Shown: positions 1-5,697, numbered from the stretch's first letter. The stretch is DNA of 10,837 bases from Nitrospinaceae bacterium (GCA_029261675.1 JAJDBA010000182.1:1-10837), one strand, 5' to 3'. Program-made: numbers and translations. Notes: generated by a model not told the origin, from the sequence alone.

Positions 1-75
1 CCAGCCATTGAACCGCTCCATGGAAATAAGTGATGCCGTATATTAGAATATTTTTCAAGAAAAACCAACCCCCCC

Positions 76-267
76 GGGCCTTGCCCGGAGAAAATAGGTC
101 CATGCTCGTAAAGCTTACAAATATCTTGGCCCCTTTGACGCTGATTCGCCAGCATTGCTACCCACGCTAGTGGGGCCTTGCCCGGAGAAAATAGGTCCAT
201 GCCCATAAAGCTTACAAATATCTTTGCCCCTTTGACTCTGGCTAGCCAGCATTGCTACCCCGCTAGT
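76..267. repeat. Two-copy ~96-bp tandem direct repeat
   Basis: Copy 1 spans 76-171 and copy 2 spans 173-267, with a period of about 97 bp. Both begin GGGCCTTGCCCGGAGAAAAT, share the block TAAAGCTTACAAATATCTT and end in CAGCATTGCTACCC then CGCTAGT. They differ by a few substitutions and one or two small indels. Each copy starts with a GC-rich arm; in copy 1 CCGGGC (74-79) pairs with GCCCGG (83-88) around CTT. Copy 2 ends with CTAGC (242-246) pairing with GCTAG (262-266). No reading frame makes a recognisable protein from it. It looks like a noncoding intergenic repeat, possibly a family dispersed in the genome. Confidence 0.85.
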
Positions 268-281
268 CGGTAGGAATAATC

Positions 282-311
282 TTGAGGGATATAGGGGAAG
301 CGGTGTATAAT
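282..311 (+). promoter_or_regulatory. Promoter of the LRR gene
   Basis: TTGAGG (282-287) and a perfect TATAAT (306-311) are separated by 18 bp. Transcription would start near 318, giving an ~80-nt leader before the ATG at 399. The promoter begins 15 bp after the tandem repeat ends. It also argues against the TTG at 282 as a translation start, because that TTG would be the -35 box. Confidence 0.55.
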
Positions 312-398
312 CAGGCCTACCCGGAAACGTGTATTGATAAATTAAGAAATCAGGCCTGTCTAATTCGGCAGACCTTGAATGCTTGGAGAAAAAGGAAA

Positions 399-944
399 AT
401 GGATTACAGCGGCAACAAAACAGCAGTAGGGCAGGATCGTGCAATATCGGAGACAGAGTCCATTGTCAGCATGAATTTAAGCAAAGATGGAAAAACCCTT
501 GATCTTACAGCAACTTACCTAAAGGAATACGGGGCAAAAGATATTTCGCTGATGGAATCATTGCGACCCTTAACAACTCTCGCATTTGGTACTAACCTTT
601 GTGGTGCTAAAGGTGCTAAATGGCTGGCGCAGTCTGAAGTGCTCGTCAATCTGACTTCCCTCAACTTGTTTTACAATAAGATCGGGAACGAAGGCATCAA
701 ATATATTGCCGTCTCAGATAACCTGTTGAGCTTACAGAATCTGGTGGTTACGGATAACGAGATAACCGATGAGGGAGCGCTCACCTTAGCCAAGTTTTTA
801 CCGCTTTTCACCAATCTGGTGCGGCTCGACCTTCGCCTCAACCGAATTAAAGACGAAGGCAAAGATGCACTGAAGGAAGCGCAAAAAATGTCCTCCGTCA
901 AACACCTGCTGCTGGACAAAGTCGAAGGCTTCCAAGTTAAATAA
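399..944 (+). CDS. Short leucine-rich-repeat protein (ribonuclease-inhibitor type)
   Basis: The predicted protein has 181 residues. After an N-terminal ~55-residue part without obvious domain, about four LRR units of 27-28 residues follow at roughly 58-84, 85-111, 112-139 and 140-166. The best units read LTSLNLFYNKIGNEGIKYIA and LVRLDLRLNRIKDEGKDAL, which is the LxxLxLxxNxIxxEGxxxLA pattern of ribonuclease-inhibitor-like repeats. Such repeats normally form a curved protein-binding surface; the partner cannot be told. There is no signal peptide or membrane segment, so it is probably cytoplasmic. The ATG at 399 was chosen because GGAG (385-388) lies 10 nt upstream and the promoter lies inside the longer frame that opens with TTG at 282. 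With so few repeats it may be a fragment of a longer LRR protein or a stand-alone adaptor. Confidence 0.8.
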   Translation: MDYSGNKTAVGQDRAISETESIVSMNLSKDGKTLDLTATYLKEYGAKDISLMESLRPLTTLAFGTNLCGAKGAKWLAQSEVLVNLTSLNLFYNKIGNEGIKYIAVSDNLLSLQNLVVTDNEITDEGALTLAKFLPLFTNLVRLDLRLNRIKDEGKDALKEAQKMSSVKHLLLDKVEGFQVK

Positions 945-981
945 CCCTCTGACGAGGGCGGCAAATGGTCTGTGCTTTTTT
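945..981 (+). terminator. Weak terminator-like hairpin after the LRR gene
   Basis: CCCTC (945-949) pairs with GAGGG (954-958) around TGAC, directly after the stop codon. A run of six T follows only at 976-981, which is far for an intrinsic terminator, so function is uncertain. Confidence 0.3.
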
Positions 982-1037
982 ATTCTTTCCCGGATTTTTC
1001 AGCTTCTATAAATAGGTCGGCATCTTAAGCTCCCTTG

Positions 1038-1886
1038 CTAGAGAGCGTTTGTATTTAAGGGAACGGTTTGATTGTCAAAAAGGGGATGGATATTTGTAAA
1101 ATCAATTCCCAGCAACTCCACACATTTTTTCACCTCAGAACTTTGGTAGATGATTTGCCAAAGCCGGTTTCCCATCTCCTGCGCGTTTTGTAGTAGCAGT
1201 CGTAAGTCTTTCGTTTCATTTCCCCTGAGAATAGCAAAAAGGTCGAGTTCAAGAGCCTTCCATTTTTTTTCTGTCCGTAAAACACTTTGGTAAAGTTCCA
1301 TTTCGTTTCGGATCAGAAGAAATTTGGTTTTGAGAGGTTGTGCGTTCGTGGAATTGGGAAATAGAGTCGCGAATTCTTTTTCAATATCACTCACTTTGCT
1401 TCCTGTAAAAAGCGACCATTTTCCGTGCAGGCTTTCCAGTCTGTCTGCGAAATCGAGGCAACGGTCAATCAGCTCCGGGCGCATTTCGCGTATCAAAAGA
1501 GCATCGGGAAAATCTTTAGTGATCCTCTCATGTAGCAATTGCAGATCTTTATACAGCTCGCGTAATACCGAATTCAGGTTACCAATGCTGACGGAATCAT
1601 CCGGTTGTCGGGTATCTTTCAGAGAAATGGTTTCAACTTCCAGATCCCTTTGCGTGGTTTCGATGTAATTGATGGCTCCGATTTCGAGCAGTTGATAAAA
1701 AGTTTCTGGAGAAATGGCAAAGTCGATCCTGAAATTAGTTTTTACGAAGTCGCGTATCTTGCGACATTGGCCTATATCGCGAAACGTTTCAACCGCTTGT
1801 TGTAAAGGTTCACCCGTGGCATCGAAAGGTGTGATATCAATATCTGGTCCGACCAGTTTTTTTAAAATTCGTTTCGGGTCACGCAT
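1038..1886 (-). CDS. Hypothetical protein, 282 residues, unrecognised
   Basis: I do not recognise the family. The ATG at 1886 is preceded by AGGA about 12 nt upstream, an acceptable but long spacing. The protein is rich in Leu, Glu, Lys and Arg, with long heptad-like amphipathic stretches (about residues 100-170 and 185-250), which suggests a mostly helical soluble protein. No signal peptide, membrane segment, metal motif or P-loop is visible. The N-terminus begins MRDPKRILKKLVGPDIDI and the C-terminus is Asn/Thr-rich. It stands alone between the LRR gene, convergent with it, and the divergent tRNA-Leu. No clear intrinsic terminator follows its stop. Codon use and the absence of strong competing frames make it a likely real gene, probably of narrow distribution. 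Confidence 0.7.
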   Translation of the reverse strand: MRDPKRILKKLVGPDIDITPFDATGEPLQQAVETFRDIGQCRKIRDFVKTNFRIDFAISPETFYQLLEIGAINYIETTQRDLEVETISLKDTRQPDDSVSIGNLNSVLRELYKDLQLLHERITKDFPDALLIREMRPELIDRCLDFADRLESLHGKWSLFTGSKVSDIEKEFATLFPNSTNAQPLKTKFLLIRNEMELYQSVLRTEKKWKALELDLFAILRGNETKDLRLLLQNAQEMGNRLWQIIYQSSEVKKCVELLGIDFTNIHPLFDNQTVPLNTNAL

Positions 1887-1914
1887 TCGGGTGATTAATC
1901 CTAAAAAAGGGATA

Positions 1915-1927
1915 CAAGCATTGCTTG
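1915..1927. promoter_or_regulatory. 13-bp palindrome upstream of the 282-residue gene
   Basis: CAAGCA (1915-1920) and TGCTTG (1922-1927) are perfect inverted arms around one T. The site lies 29-41 bp before the ATG of the minus-strand gene and ~85 bp before tRNA-Leu, so it could be an operator. The position is the only support. Confidence 0.3.
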
Positions 1928-1995
1928 GAAATTAAGCTGGAAACTGTTAACATCCTCCAGATTCTGATAGCCCTCATTCTAAGTCAGGATCGTTT

Positions 1996-2001
1996 TAATA
2001 T
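1996..2001 (+). promoter_or_regulatory. Possible -10 box of tRNA-Leu
   Basis: TAATAT ends 10 bp before the first base of the tRNA, a fitting distance for a start near 2008. No convincing -35 hexamer lies at 16-18 bp upstream, so this is tentative. Confidence 0.35.
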
Positions 2002-2011
2002 ACAAGACCAA

Positions 2012-2095
2012 GCCGGGGTGGCGGAATTGGTAGACGCAAGGGACTTAAAATCCCTCGAGGGCAACCTCGTGCCGGTTCGATTCCGGCCCTCGGCA
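2012..2095 (+). tRNA. tRNA-Leu (anticodon UAA)
   Basis: This is a class II tRNA of 84 nt. The acceptor arm GCCGGGG (2012-2018) pairs with CCTCGGC (2088-2094) with one G-U, and the discriminator is A2095. The anticodon stem AGGGA/TCCCT encloses the loop CTTAAAA with anticodon TAA at 2046-2048, reading UUA and UUG. The long variable arm CGAGG-GCAA-CCTCG (2056-2069) is typical of leucine tRNAs. The T arm is GCCGG-TTCGATT-CCGGC (2071-2087). The 3' CCA is not encoded, because CTC follows, so it must be added after transcription. The 3' half recurs, decayed, at 4820-4886. Confidence 0.97.
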
Positions 2096-2111
2096 CTCCC
2101 TAACGGGAGAG
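2045..2111 (+). repeat. Direct repeat, left copy (tRNA-Leu 3' half plus trailing hairpin)
   Basis: These 67 bp run from the anticodon loop of tRNA-Leu through its 3' end and a trailing hairpin, CTCCC (2096-2100)-TAAC-GGGAG (2105-2109). They align without gaps with 4820-4886, at an offset of 2775 bp. The seven mismatches are at 2055, 2059, 2060, 2062, 2067, 2074 and 2093. Positions 2075-2092 and 2094-2111 are two identical 18-bp blocks. Confidence 0.9.
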
Positions 2112-2115
2112 GTAA

Positions 2116-2235
2116 TTGGCTAAGCTTTCGAGAATCAGCGAAAAACTTTACGATCGCAGTAAAAAGCAGAGCAAAAGGCCTGTACAGGCCCTCAGCATTA
2201 AAACATATAAAGGAGTTATGGCAAGTTCGCCGTAA
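2116..2235 (+). CDS. Possible 39-residue basic small ORF after tRNA-Leu
   Basis: A TTG at 2116 is preceded by GGGAGAGG (2105-2112) at a workable distance. It opens a 39-residue frame rich in Lys, Arg and Ser, ending TYKGVMASSP, with a stop at 2233-2235. The stop sits inside the downstream terminator stem and the putative ribosome binding site is the tRNA-trailing hairpin. I recognise no family. It may be chance or the start of a lost gene. Confidence 0.2.
   Translation: MAKLSRISEKLYDRSKKQSKRPVQALSIKTYKGVMASSP
2177..2190. promoter_or_regulatory. 14-bp perfect palindrome
   Basis: GGCCTGTACAGGCC reads the same on both strands, in a stretch otherwise lacking structure between tRNA-Leu and its terminator. 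It could be a protein-binding site or a hairpin in the tRNA precursor. No more can be said. Confidence 0.3.
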
Positions 2236-2249
2236 CTCCTTTTTCTTTT
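2209..2249 (+). terminator. Rho-independent terminator downstream of tRNA-Leu
   Basis: A 14-bp stem runs from 2209-2222 to 2229-2242 with a single G-T pair and a 6-nt loop AAGTTC. A T-rich tail (2240-2249) with one C and a final G follows. It ends the tRNA-Leu transcript. It also lies 27 bp past the stop of the convergent metalloprotease gene, so it may serve both strands. Confidence 0.85.
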
Positions 2250-2276
2250 GGACAGGGTGTAATTAATCAGAAGAAC

Positions 2277-4286
2277 TTAGGGAGCAGAAGGACCACTTAC
2301 AGATATAGCACCATCAAAGGTGGGTGGCGCCGCCGAATCATGCATATCCCCGATAAATTCCATGGCGAAACCCGTGGTATTCTGCTCGACAACCACTGCA
2401 CCCCAGAAGGATAGCATCGTTGCGTCTCTGTATCCCTCACCCACTCCCGTACCTGTAGATGTCGTTGGAGAAGTTGCAACAGAAACAGCACCTAAATGAC
2501 CGTGTTTGAAATTTGCAGTATCGGTAATGAACTGAGCAGACGGAATGCTAGTAGCATTTATAGAGGGATGATCTGATCTCACTATAAAAAGTCGGGTCGT
2601 TGTTGCCGCGGTCACTGTAAAAATTTTAGAGGCACCAAATAATGTTCCATCATTTTTTATGGCTTCAACGATGACTCCAACCTGTGAGGCCATGCCAGAA
2701 AGTGAAGGATGAGTCACAGCAACGAAGCTATAAGACTCCGAGTCCGATTGCCAATAGGGGGAAACCACTCTCTCTGAGTTGGGAGACAAACCTGAAATAT
2801 TGAGAGCCTGTGAAGGTGAAGCATCAATAGATTGTCTAAAATTTGAAACTGTGAGAGCTGTATTTTGGAATGTGAGTCGATTATCTGCGGCCAGTGGATC
2901 TCCCTCTGCAACCCCGGTTACAGCTCCACTAAAAAGCACATTGGGATTTGAAAAGTACTGAATTCGGGTATTACTACCTGTCCCCATTATGGTCTTAAAA
3001 TTATTAACATTATCAAGATAGCCATGGTTGAAATTGAAAGGCGACCCGTCTGTATTATCGTTGGCACGATCATGTCGTGCTGACATGTTATGACCGATCT
3101 CATGCCCAAATGTGTAGTTACCCGTGGCACAATTGGTTTGTGTCACAGAATAACCAAAAGGTGCAAAAGATGAAGATACAGTACTCATTAAATAGGCCAG
3201 ACCACATAAACTATCGTCCCCATCCACTAACATGACAACAAGGTCTGCTCCTGTTGAATTTCGCAAATCATGAACTCCAGAAATTGACCCGTCTTGCGCA
3301 GAAGTTAAAAATGCAGAAAAATTAAAACCCGTCTCTGAAAAACTTGTTTCTTGCCTACCCACTATTCGGATAGTATGACTCACACCGCTATTGGAATAAG
3401 CCGCATTGGTTTCTGATGTGGCCAAATCAATGAGACTGCTTATAGCACTGGCGCCACCCGCCGCAACTCGTGCTTCGGCAGTATAAACAACCAAAACATC
3501 TACAACGCTTCCATTATCTGCCTGGGTTTGTGGAGTTGAAAAACCACCATTCGATGAACTGGAGTCTGATGAAAACTGGTTTTGGAAAACAAACTCATCT
3601 CCTCCATTTCGAGAATTACTGCCAGAAATCCGAGAATTACCGCCAGAAATATGTGGAGCTACTGGAGTATCCTTACCAGAAATATGAGATTCCATTTGAT
3701 TCATCATATTTTTTAACGGGTCGATCGAAGGGGAGGGTTTAGACTTCATATTAGGAATCAGCGGTTCACTTGTCGGCGGGAACTTGCTTGGGTCAATCTC
3801 GTAAATCGCATGAGCTTCGCCACTAATATGGCGTATCTGATATGAAAAATTTCTTTTTGATATGTTGCCGAAAACCCTATTTTCATTGATGACCAGAACA
3901 ACCTGACTCATGGGTATGTCTCTTAATTGTCCATACCAGGAGTAACTGCCAGACCGGTTCCTCTCAATTTTATCAAGGATGAATGTGTACTCCAGATTCT
4001 CAAAAACATTCAGAATTAATTGATGTTCCTCATCTGGCTCTGCCATTAAATTTTCTTGGAGTTTAGATAAAAGTTCAAAATCTACGCTTACTAGCCGGGA
4101 GCGAACAATAAAAGGACTTTGCTGTACCTCAACATCCTCCGTATTTTCTGTAGAGAGAAATAAGTAAGGCGGGGTTAATTCTGTAACATCTGTAGCATTT
4201 CCATTAGTTGCAGGCACTAACAGAAAATAAATAACCAAAAGGCAAAATTTGCTAAACGAGAATGCAAAACCCTTCAGTTCCTTCAA
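2277..4286 (-). CDS. Secreted reprolysin-like (M12B/metzincin) zinc metalloprotease
   Basis: The predicted protein has 669 residues. A Sec signal peptide occupies about residues 1-32 (basic start, hydrophobic FCLLVIYFLLV, then PATNGNA). A probable propeptide region follows to ~185, then a Gly/Ser/Asn-rich linker (~185-255) with a doubled ISG[GS]NSR heptad. The catalytic domain runs ~258-485 and begins VDVLVVYTAEAR. The zinc site HEIGHNMSARHD is at 395-406, with ligands H395, H399 and H405 and catalytic E396. The Met-turn TIMGTG has M434 and is followed by RIQYFSNP, typical of bacterial reprolysin-like enzymes. A C-terminal ~180-residue Ser/Thr-rich region is probably beta-structured, for surface or substrate contact. 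The TTG at 4286 was chosen because GAGGTG lies 4 nt upstream; a TTG at 4298 is in frame but lacks a ribosome site. The gene lies in the tRNA-bounded segment. The enzyme would act outside the cytoplasm. Confidence 0.9.
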   Translation of the reverse strand: MKELKGFAFSFSKFCLLVIYFLLVPATNGNATDVTELTPPYLFLSTENTEDVEVQQSPFIVRSRLVSVDFELLSKLQENLMAEPDEEHQLILNVFENLEYTFILDKIERNRSGSYSWYGQLRDIPMSQVVLVINENRVFGNISKRNFSYQIRHISGEAHAIYEIDPSKFPPTSEPLIPNMKSKPSPSIDPLKNMMNQMESHISGKDTPVAPHISGGNSRISGSNSRNGGDEFVFQNQFSSDSSSSNGGFSTPQTQADNGSVVDVLVVYTAEARVAAGGASAISSLIDLATSETNAAYSNSGVSHTIRIVGRQETSFSETGFNFSAFLTSAQDGSISGVHDLRNSTGADLVVMLVDGDDSLCGLAYLMSTVSSSFAPFGYSVTQTNCATGNYTFGHEIGHNMSARHDRANDNTDGSPFNFNHGYLDNVNNFKTIMGTGSNTRIQYFSNPNVLFSGAVTGVAEGDPLAADNRLTFQNTALTVSNFRQSIDASPSQALNISGLSPNSERVVSPYWQSDSESYSFVAVTHPSLSGMASQVGVIVEAIKNDGTLFGASKIFTVTAATTTRLFIVRSDHPSINATSIPSAQFITDTANFKHGHLGAVSVATSPTTSTGTGVGEGYRDATMLSFWGAVVVEQNTTGFAMEFIGDMHDSAAPPTFDGAISVSGPSAP
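3610..3651. repeat. 21-bp tandem repeat in the protease linker
   Basis: Two adjacent 21-bp units (3610-3630 and 3631-3651) differ at two positions and encode the heptad ISG[GS]NSR on the minus strand. Further ISG triplets flank it. This is a small in-frame minisatellite in the flexible linker between propeptide and catalytic domain, where length variation would be tolerated. Confidence 0.8.
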
Positions 4287-4340
4287 TTTCCACCTCAATT
4301 AGCAAAAACAATGACTGGCTGAGCCAAAGACCCTAGCTAT

Positions 4341-4367
4341 CAAAAAAATATTGCCATTTTGGGCAAT
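4341..4367 (-). terminator. Terminator-like hairpin in the protease leader
   Basis: On the minus strand a 5-6-bp stem, TTGCC paired with GGCAA (4351-4355 and 4362-4366, loop of 6), is followed by TATTTTTTT (down to 4342). It lies ~55 bp upstream of the protease start. It could end a transcript entering from the right or act as an attenuator. The stem is short. Confidence 0.35.
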
Positions 4368-4819
4368 TTATATTCATTTTCAATATTTTACTTCTACTTA
4401 TCGGAACAAATAGCTAAAAAATTAGGCCTTTTTTCATCACTAACACTAATAAATCTGACACAAAAAATAGGCGAAAGTTACCGATTAGAGGGCTTTTATT
4501 GCAGGCCTCCACTACTACTCAAATACAAACAAACCAGAACACCGCCCCTATAATTATTAGCTGGCAAAATTTAAATATTATCGGTGCTGAGTCAGAAATT
4601 TTTGACGAAGAAAGAAGAAGTTAAGCTCCACAGGTTTCAAACTGTAGCCTCTTGGTTTATAATGATCTAATCGTTGCAAGCGATATCTAACCTCGGCGTG
4701 ATTCCTTCTTACTCCAAATATCAGCACTTTTTAGAGTTTGAATAACTCTGTAGAAGGGAAAATTGAATTAAAATAAACATTACGAATGCAGATTTATTTG
4801 GATTTAGCTCCTAAATTAA
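4368..4819. other. AT-rich stretch without a convincing gene
   Basis: About 450 bp lie between the protease leader and the tRNA remnant. Short open frames occur, but none has a ribosome site. One plus-strand frame stays open from 4418 to a stop at 4622-4624 (68 codons) without ATG and ends GAESEIFDEERRS. It could be the tail of a decayed gene. No RNA gene or insertion-sequence end is seen. The low-information content fits the inside edge of an eroded island. Confidence 0.5.
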
Positions 4820-4886
4820 TTAAAATCCCGCGATAGAAACCACGTGCCCGTTCGATTCCGGCCCTCGACACTCCCTAACGGGAGAG
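4820..4886 (+). repeat. Direct repeat, right copy (decayed tRNA-Leu 3' half)
   Basis: The segment matches 2045-2111 at 60 of 67 positions, including TTAAAATCCC of the anticodon arm, the complete T loop, CCGGCCCTCG of the 3' end and the trailing CTCCC-TAAC-GGGAG hairpin. Upstream of 4820 nothing resembles the tRNA 5' half, so it cannot make a tRNA. Substitutions break the variable arm and one T-stem pair (2074 G to C), as expected for a copy free of selection. Confidence 0.88.
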
Positions 4887-4919
4887 AAAAATTAACAAAC
4901 CCAGTAAAAAATTAAATTC

Positions 4920-4940
4920 TACTTGTCAGCCTGACAAGTA
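4920..4940. promoter_or_regulatory. 21-bp inverted repeat upstream of ppa
   Basis: The arms TACTTGTCAG (4920-4929) and CTGACAAGTA (4931-4940) are perfect complements around a single C. TTGACC (4941-4946), a possible -35 box, follows directly, although no good -10 box stands at the right spacing. The symmetry and position suggest an operator for a dimeric regulator of ppa, or a hairpin ending transcripts from the left. Confidence 0.55.
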
Positions 4941-4948
4941 TTGACCTG

Positions 4949-4982
4949 TTCCCTAATCACGGGAATGGGTGAATTTTCACCC
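4949..4982 (+). promoter_or_regulatory. Two consecutive hairpins in the ppa leader
   Basis: TTCCC (4949-4953) pairs with GGGAA (4961-4965) over a 7-nt loop. GGGTGAA (4967-4973) pairs with TTCACCC (4976-4982) with only two unpaired bases. Together with 4920-4940 this makes three inverted repeats in 63 bp. The last ends 19 bp before the ppa ATG, so it could affect transcription or ribosome access. Confidence 0.45.
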
Positions 4983-5001
4983 TACAAAATAAGTGAATTG
5001 C

Positions 5002-5529
5002 ATGATTATAAATGAAATACCAATAGGTGAAGCACCCCCTTGGGACATTAACGTTATCATCGAAGTACCCTTCGGTCGGGAGCCAGTGAAATACGAAATG
5101 GATAAAAAATCCGGCGCACTGTTTGTAGACCGGGTTATGCATACCTCAATGCGCTACCCCTGTAATTACGGGTTTGTACCACATACGCTTTCTGAAGATG
5201 GTGACCCCATTGACATTCTAGTGGCCTCCCCTGTCGAGTTTTTGTCCGGCTGTATTGTCCGATCCCGACCTGTCGGGGTTCTAAAAATGGAGGATGAAAA
5301 AGGGAAAGATGAAAAAATTCTAGCTGTTCCGGTAGATGCCTTGAATCCATATTATGCAGAGGTCGAACAGTACTCCGATTTGCCTAAAATCTTATTGGAC
5401 CAGATTGCTCATTTTTTTACTCACTACAAAGATTTAGAACCCGATAAATGGGTTAAACTGGGCGGCTGGGAAAATGCAGAGCACTCAGCCCAGCTAATCA
5501 AAGAAGCCATTGATCGGGCCTCTGCTTAA
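5002..5529 (+). CDS. ppa: Inorganic pyrophosphatase, family I
   Basis: This soluble cytoplasmic enzyme hydrolyses pyrophosphate to two phosphates, pulling biosynthetic reactions forward with Mg2+. It has 175 residues, close to the usual bacterial ~176. The active-site set of the family is complete: E21, K30, E32, R44, Y52, Y56, the metal-binding D66/D68/D71 in SEDGDPIDIL, D98, D103 and K105, then HYKDLE. Each conserved position is one residue later than in the E. coli enzyme. The ATG at 5002 gives the standard N-terminus; a GTG at 4993 would add three residues. No clear Shine-Dalgarno precedes either, which is odd for a highly expressed gene. It is monocistronic, with a palindrome-rich leader and a terminator overlapping its end. 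Confidence 0.97.
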   Translation: MIINEIPIGEAPPWDINVIIEVPFGREPVKYEMDKKSGALFVDRVMHTSMRYPCNYGFVPHTLSEDGDPIDILVASPVEFLSGCIVRSRPVGVLKMEDEKGKDEKILAVPVDALNPYYAEVEQYSDLPKILLDQIAHFFTHYKDLEPDKWVKLGGWENAEHSAQLIKEAIDRASA

Positions 5530-5557
5530 TGGCTTCTTTCTGCGGTTTTCTTTTTTT
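5500..5557 (+). terminator. Intrinsic terminator overlapping the 3' end of ppa
   Basis: A perfect 12-bp stem pairs AAAGAAGCCATT (5500-5511) with AATGGCTTCTTT (5528-5539) over a 16-nt loop. A T-rich tract follows (5546-5557, interrupted by one C), six bases after the stem. The 5' arm is coding sequence (IKEAI) and the stop codon TAA straddles the loop and 3' arm. Confidence 0.75.
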
Positions 5558-5620
5558 CTGAGATACGAAAATCACCTGAAGGAAAATTTTCAGTCAGCAG
5601 TGGACTTATCCAACTCCCTC

Positions 5621-5626
5621 TATAAT
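5621..5626 (+). promoter_or_regulatory. Possible -10 box for the DUF2238 gene
   Basis: A perfect TATAAT stands 72 bp before the ATG at 5698, after the ppa terminator. A -35 box is poor: TGGACT at 5601 is too close (14 bp) and nothing better lies at 17 bp. It is the best candidate for independent transcription of the membrane-protein gene. Confidence 0.4.
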
Positions 5627-5697
5627 ACTTTGTATCTTGCTTTTTTTTATAAAGACATTTGCAGGCAATATTAATCTTTAATTTCCAATTACGGATT

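Larger units (their letters stand above)
2045..4886. mobile_element. Putative tRNA-Leu-integrated segment (island remnant) carrying a metalloprotease
   Basis: The segment is bounded by direct repeats of the tRNA-Leu 3' half, with an intact tRNA on the left and only a 3' half on the right. This is the footprint left when a tyrosine-recombinase element inserts at a tRNA gene and restores the 3' end with its own copy. The cargo seen is one secreted metalloprotease gene plus AT-rich DNA. No integrase, relaxase or phage gene is visible, so it would be a deletion remnant or a non-autonomous element. A simple partial duplication of the tRNA is the alternative. Confidence 0.45.

Noticed and set aside
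282..398. N-terminal extension of the LRR protein from TTG 282
   Set aside because: TTG 282 overlaps the -35 box and TATAAT lies within the extension; ATG 399 has a proper ribosome site.
115..444. Minus-strand frame of 109 codons over the tandem repeats
   Set aside because: The sequence is repeat-derived, shows no family resemblance, and overlaps the LRR gene promoter and start.
1324..1668. Plus-strand frames opposite the 282-residue gene
   Set aside because: They are antisense shadows, Ser/Arg-rich without a domain or ribosome site.
1925..2266. Plus-strand frame of 113 codons through the tRNA, containing VAELVDARDLKS
   Set aside because: It is the familiar spurious translation of a tRNA-Leu gene; the tRNA explains the sequence.
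4359..4553. Plus-strand 64-codon frame in the AT-rich stretch
   Set aside because: It opens with TTG inside a hairpin, has no ribosome site and has a composition typical of AT-rich noncoding DNA.
4820..4886. Second functional tRNA
   Set aside because: Only the 3' half is present; there is no 5' acceptor or D arm and the stems carry mismatches.
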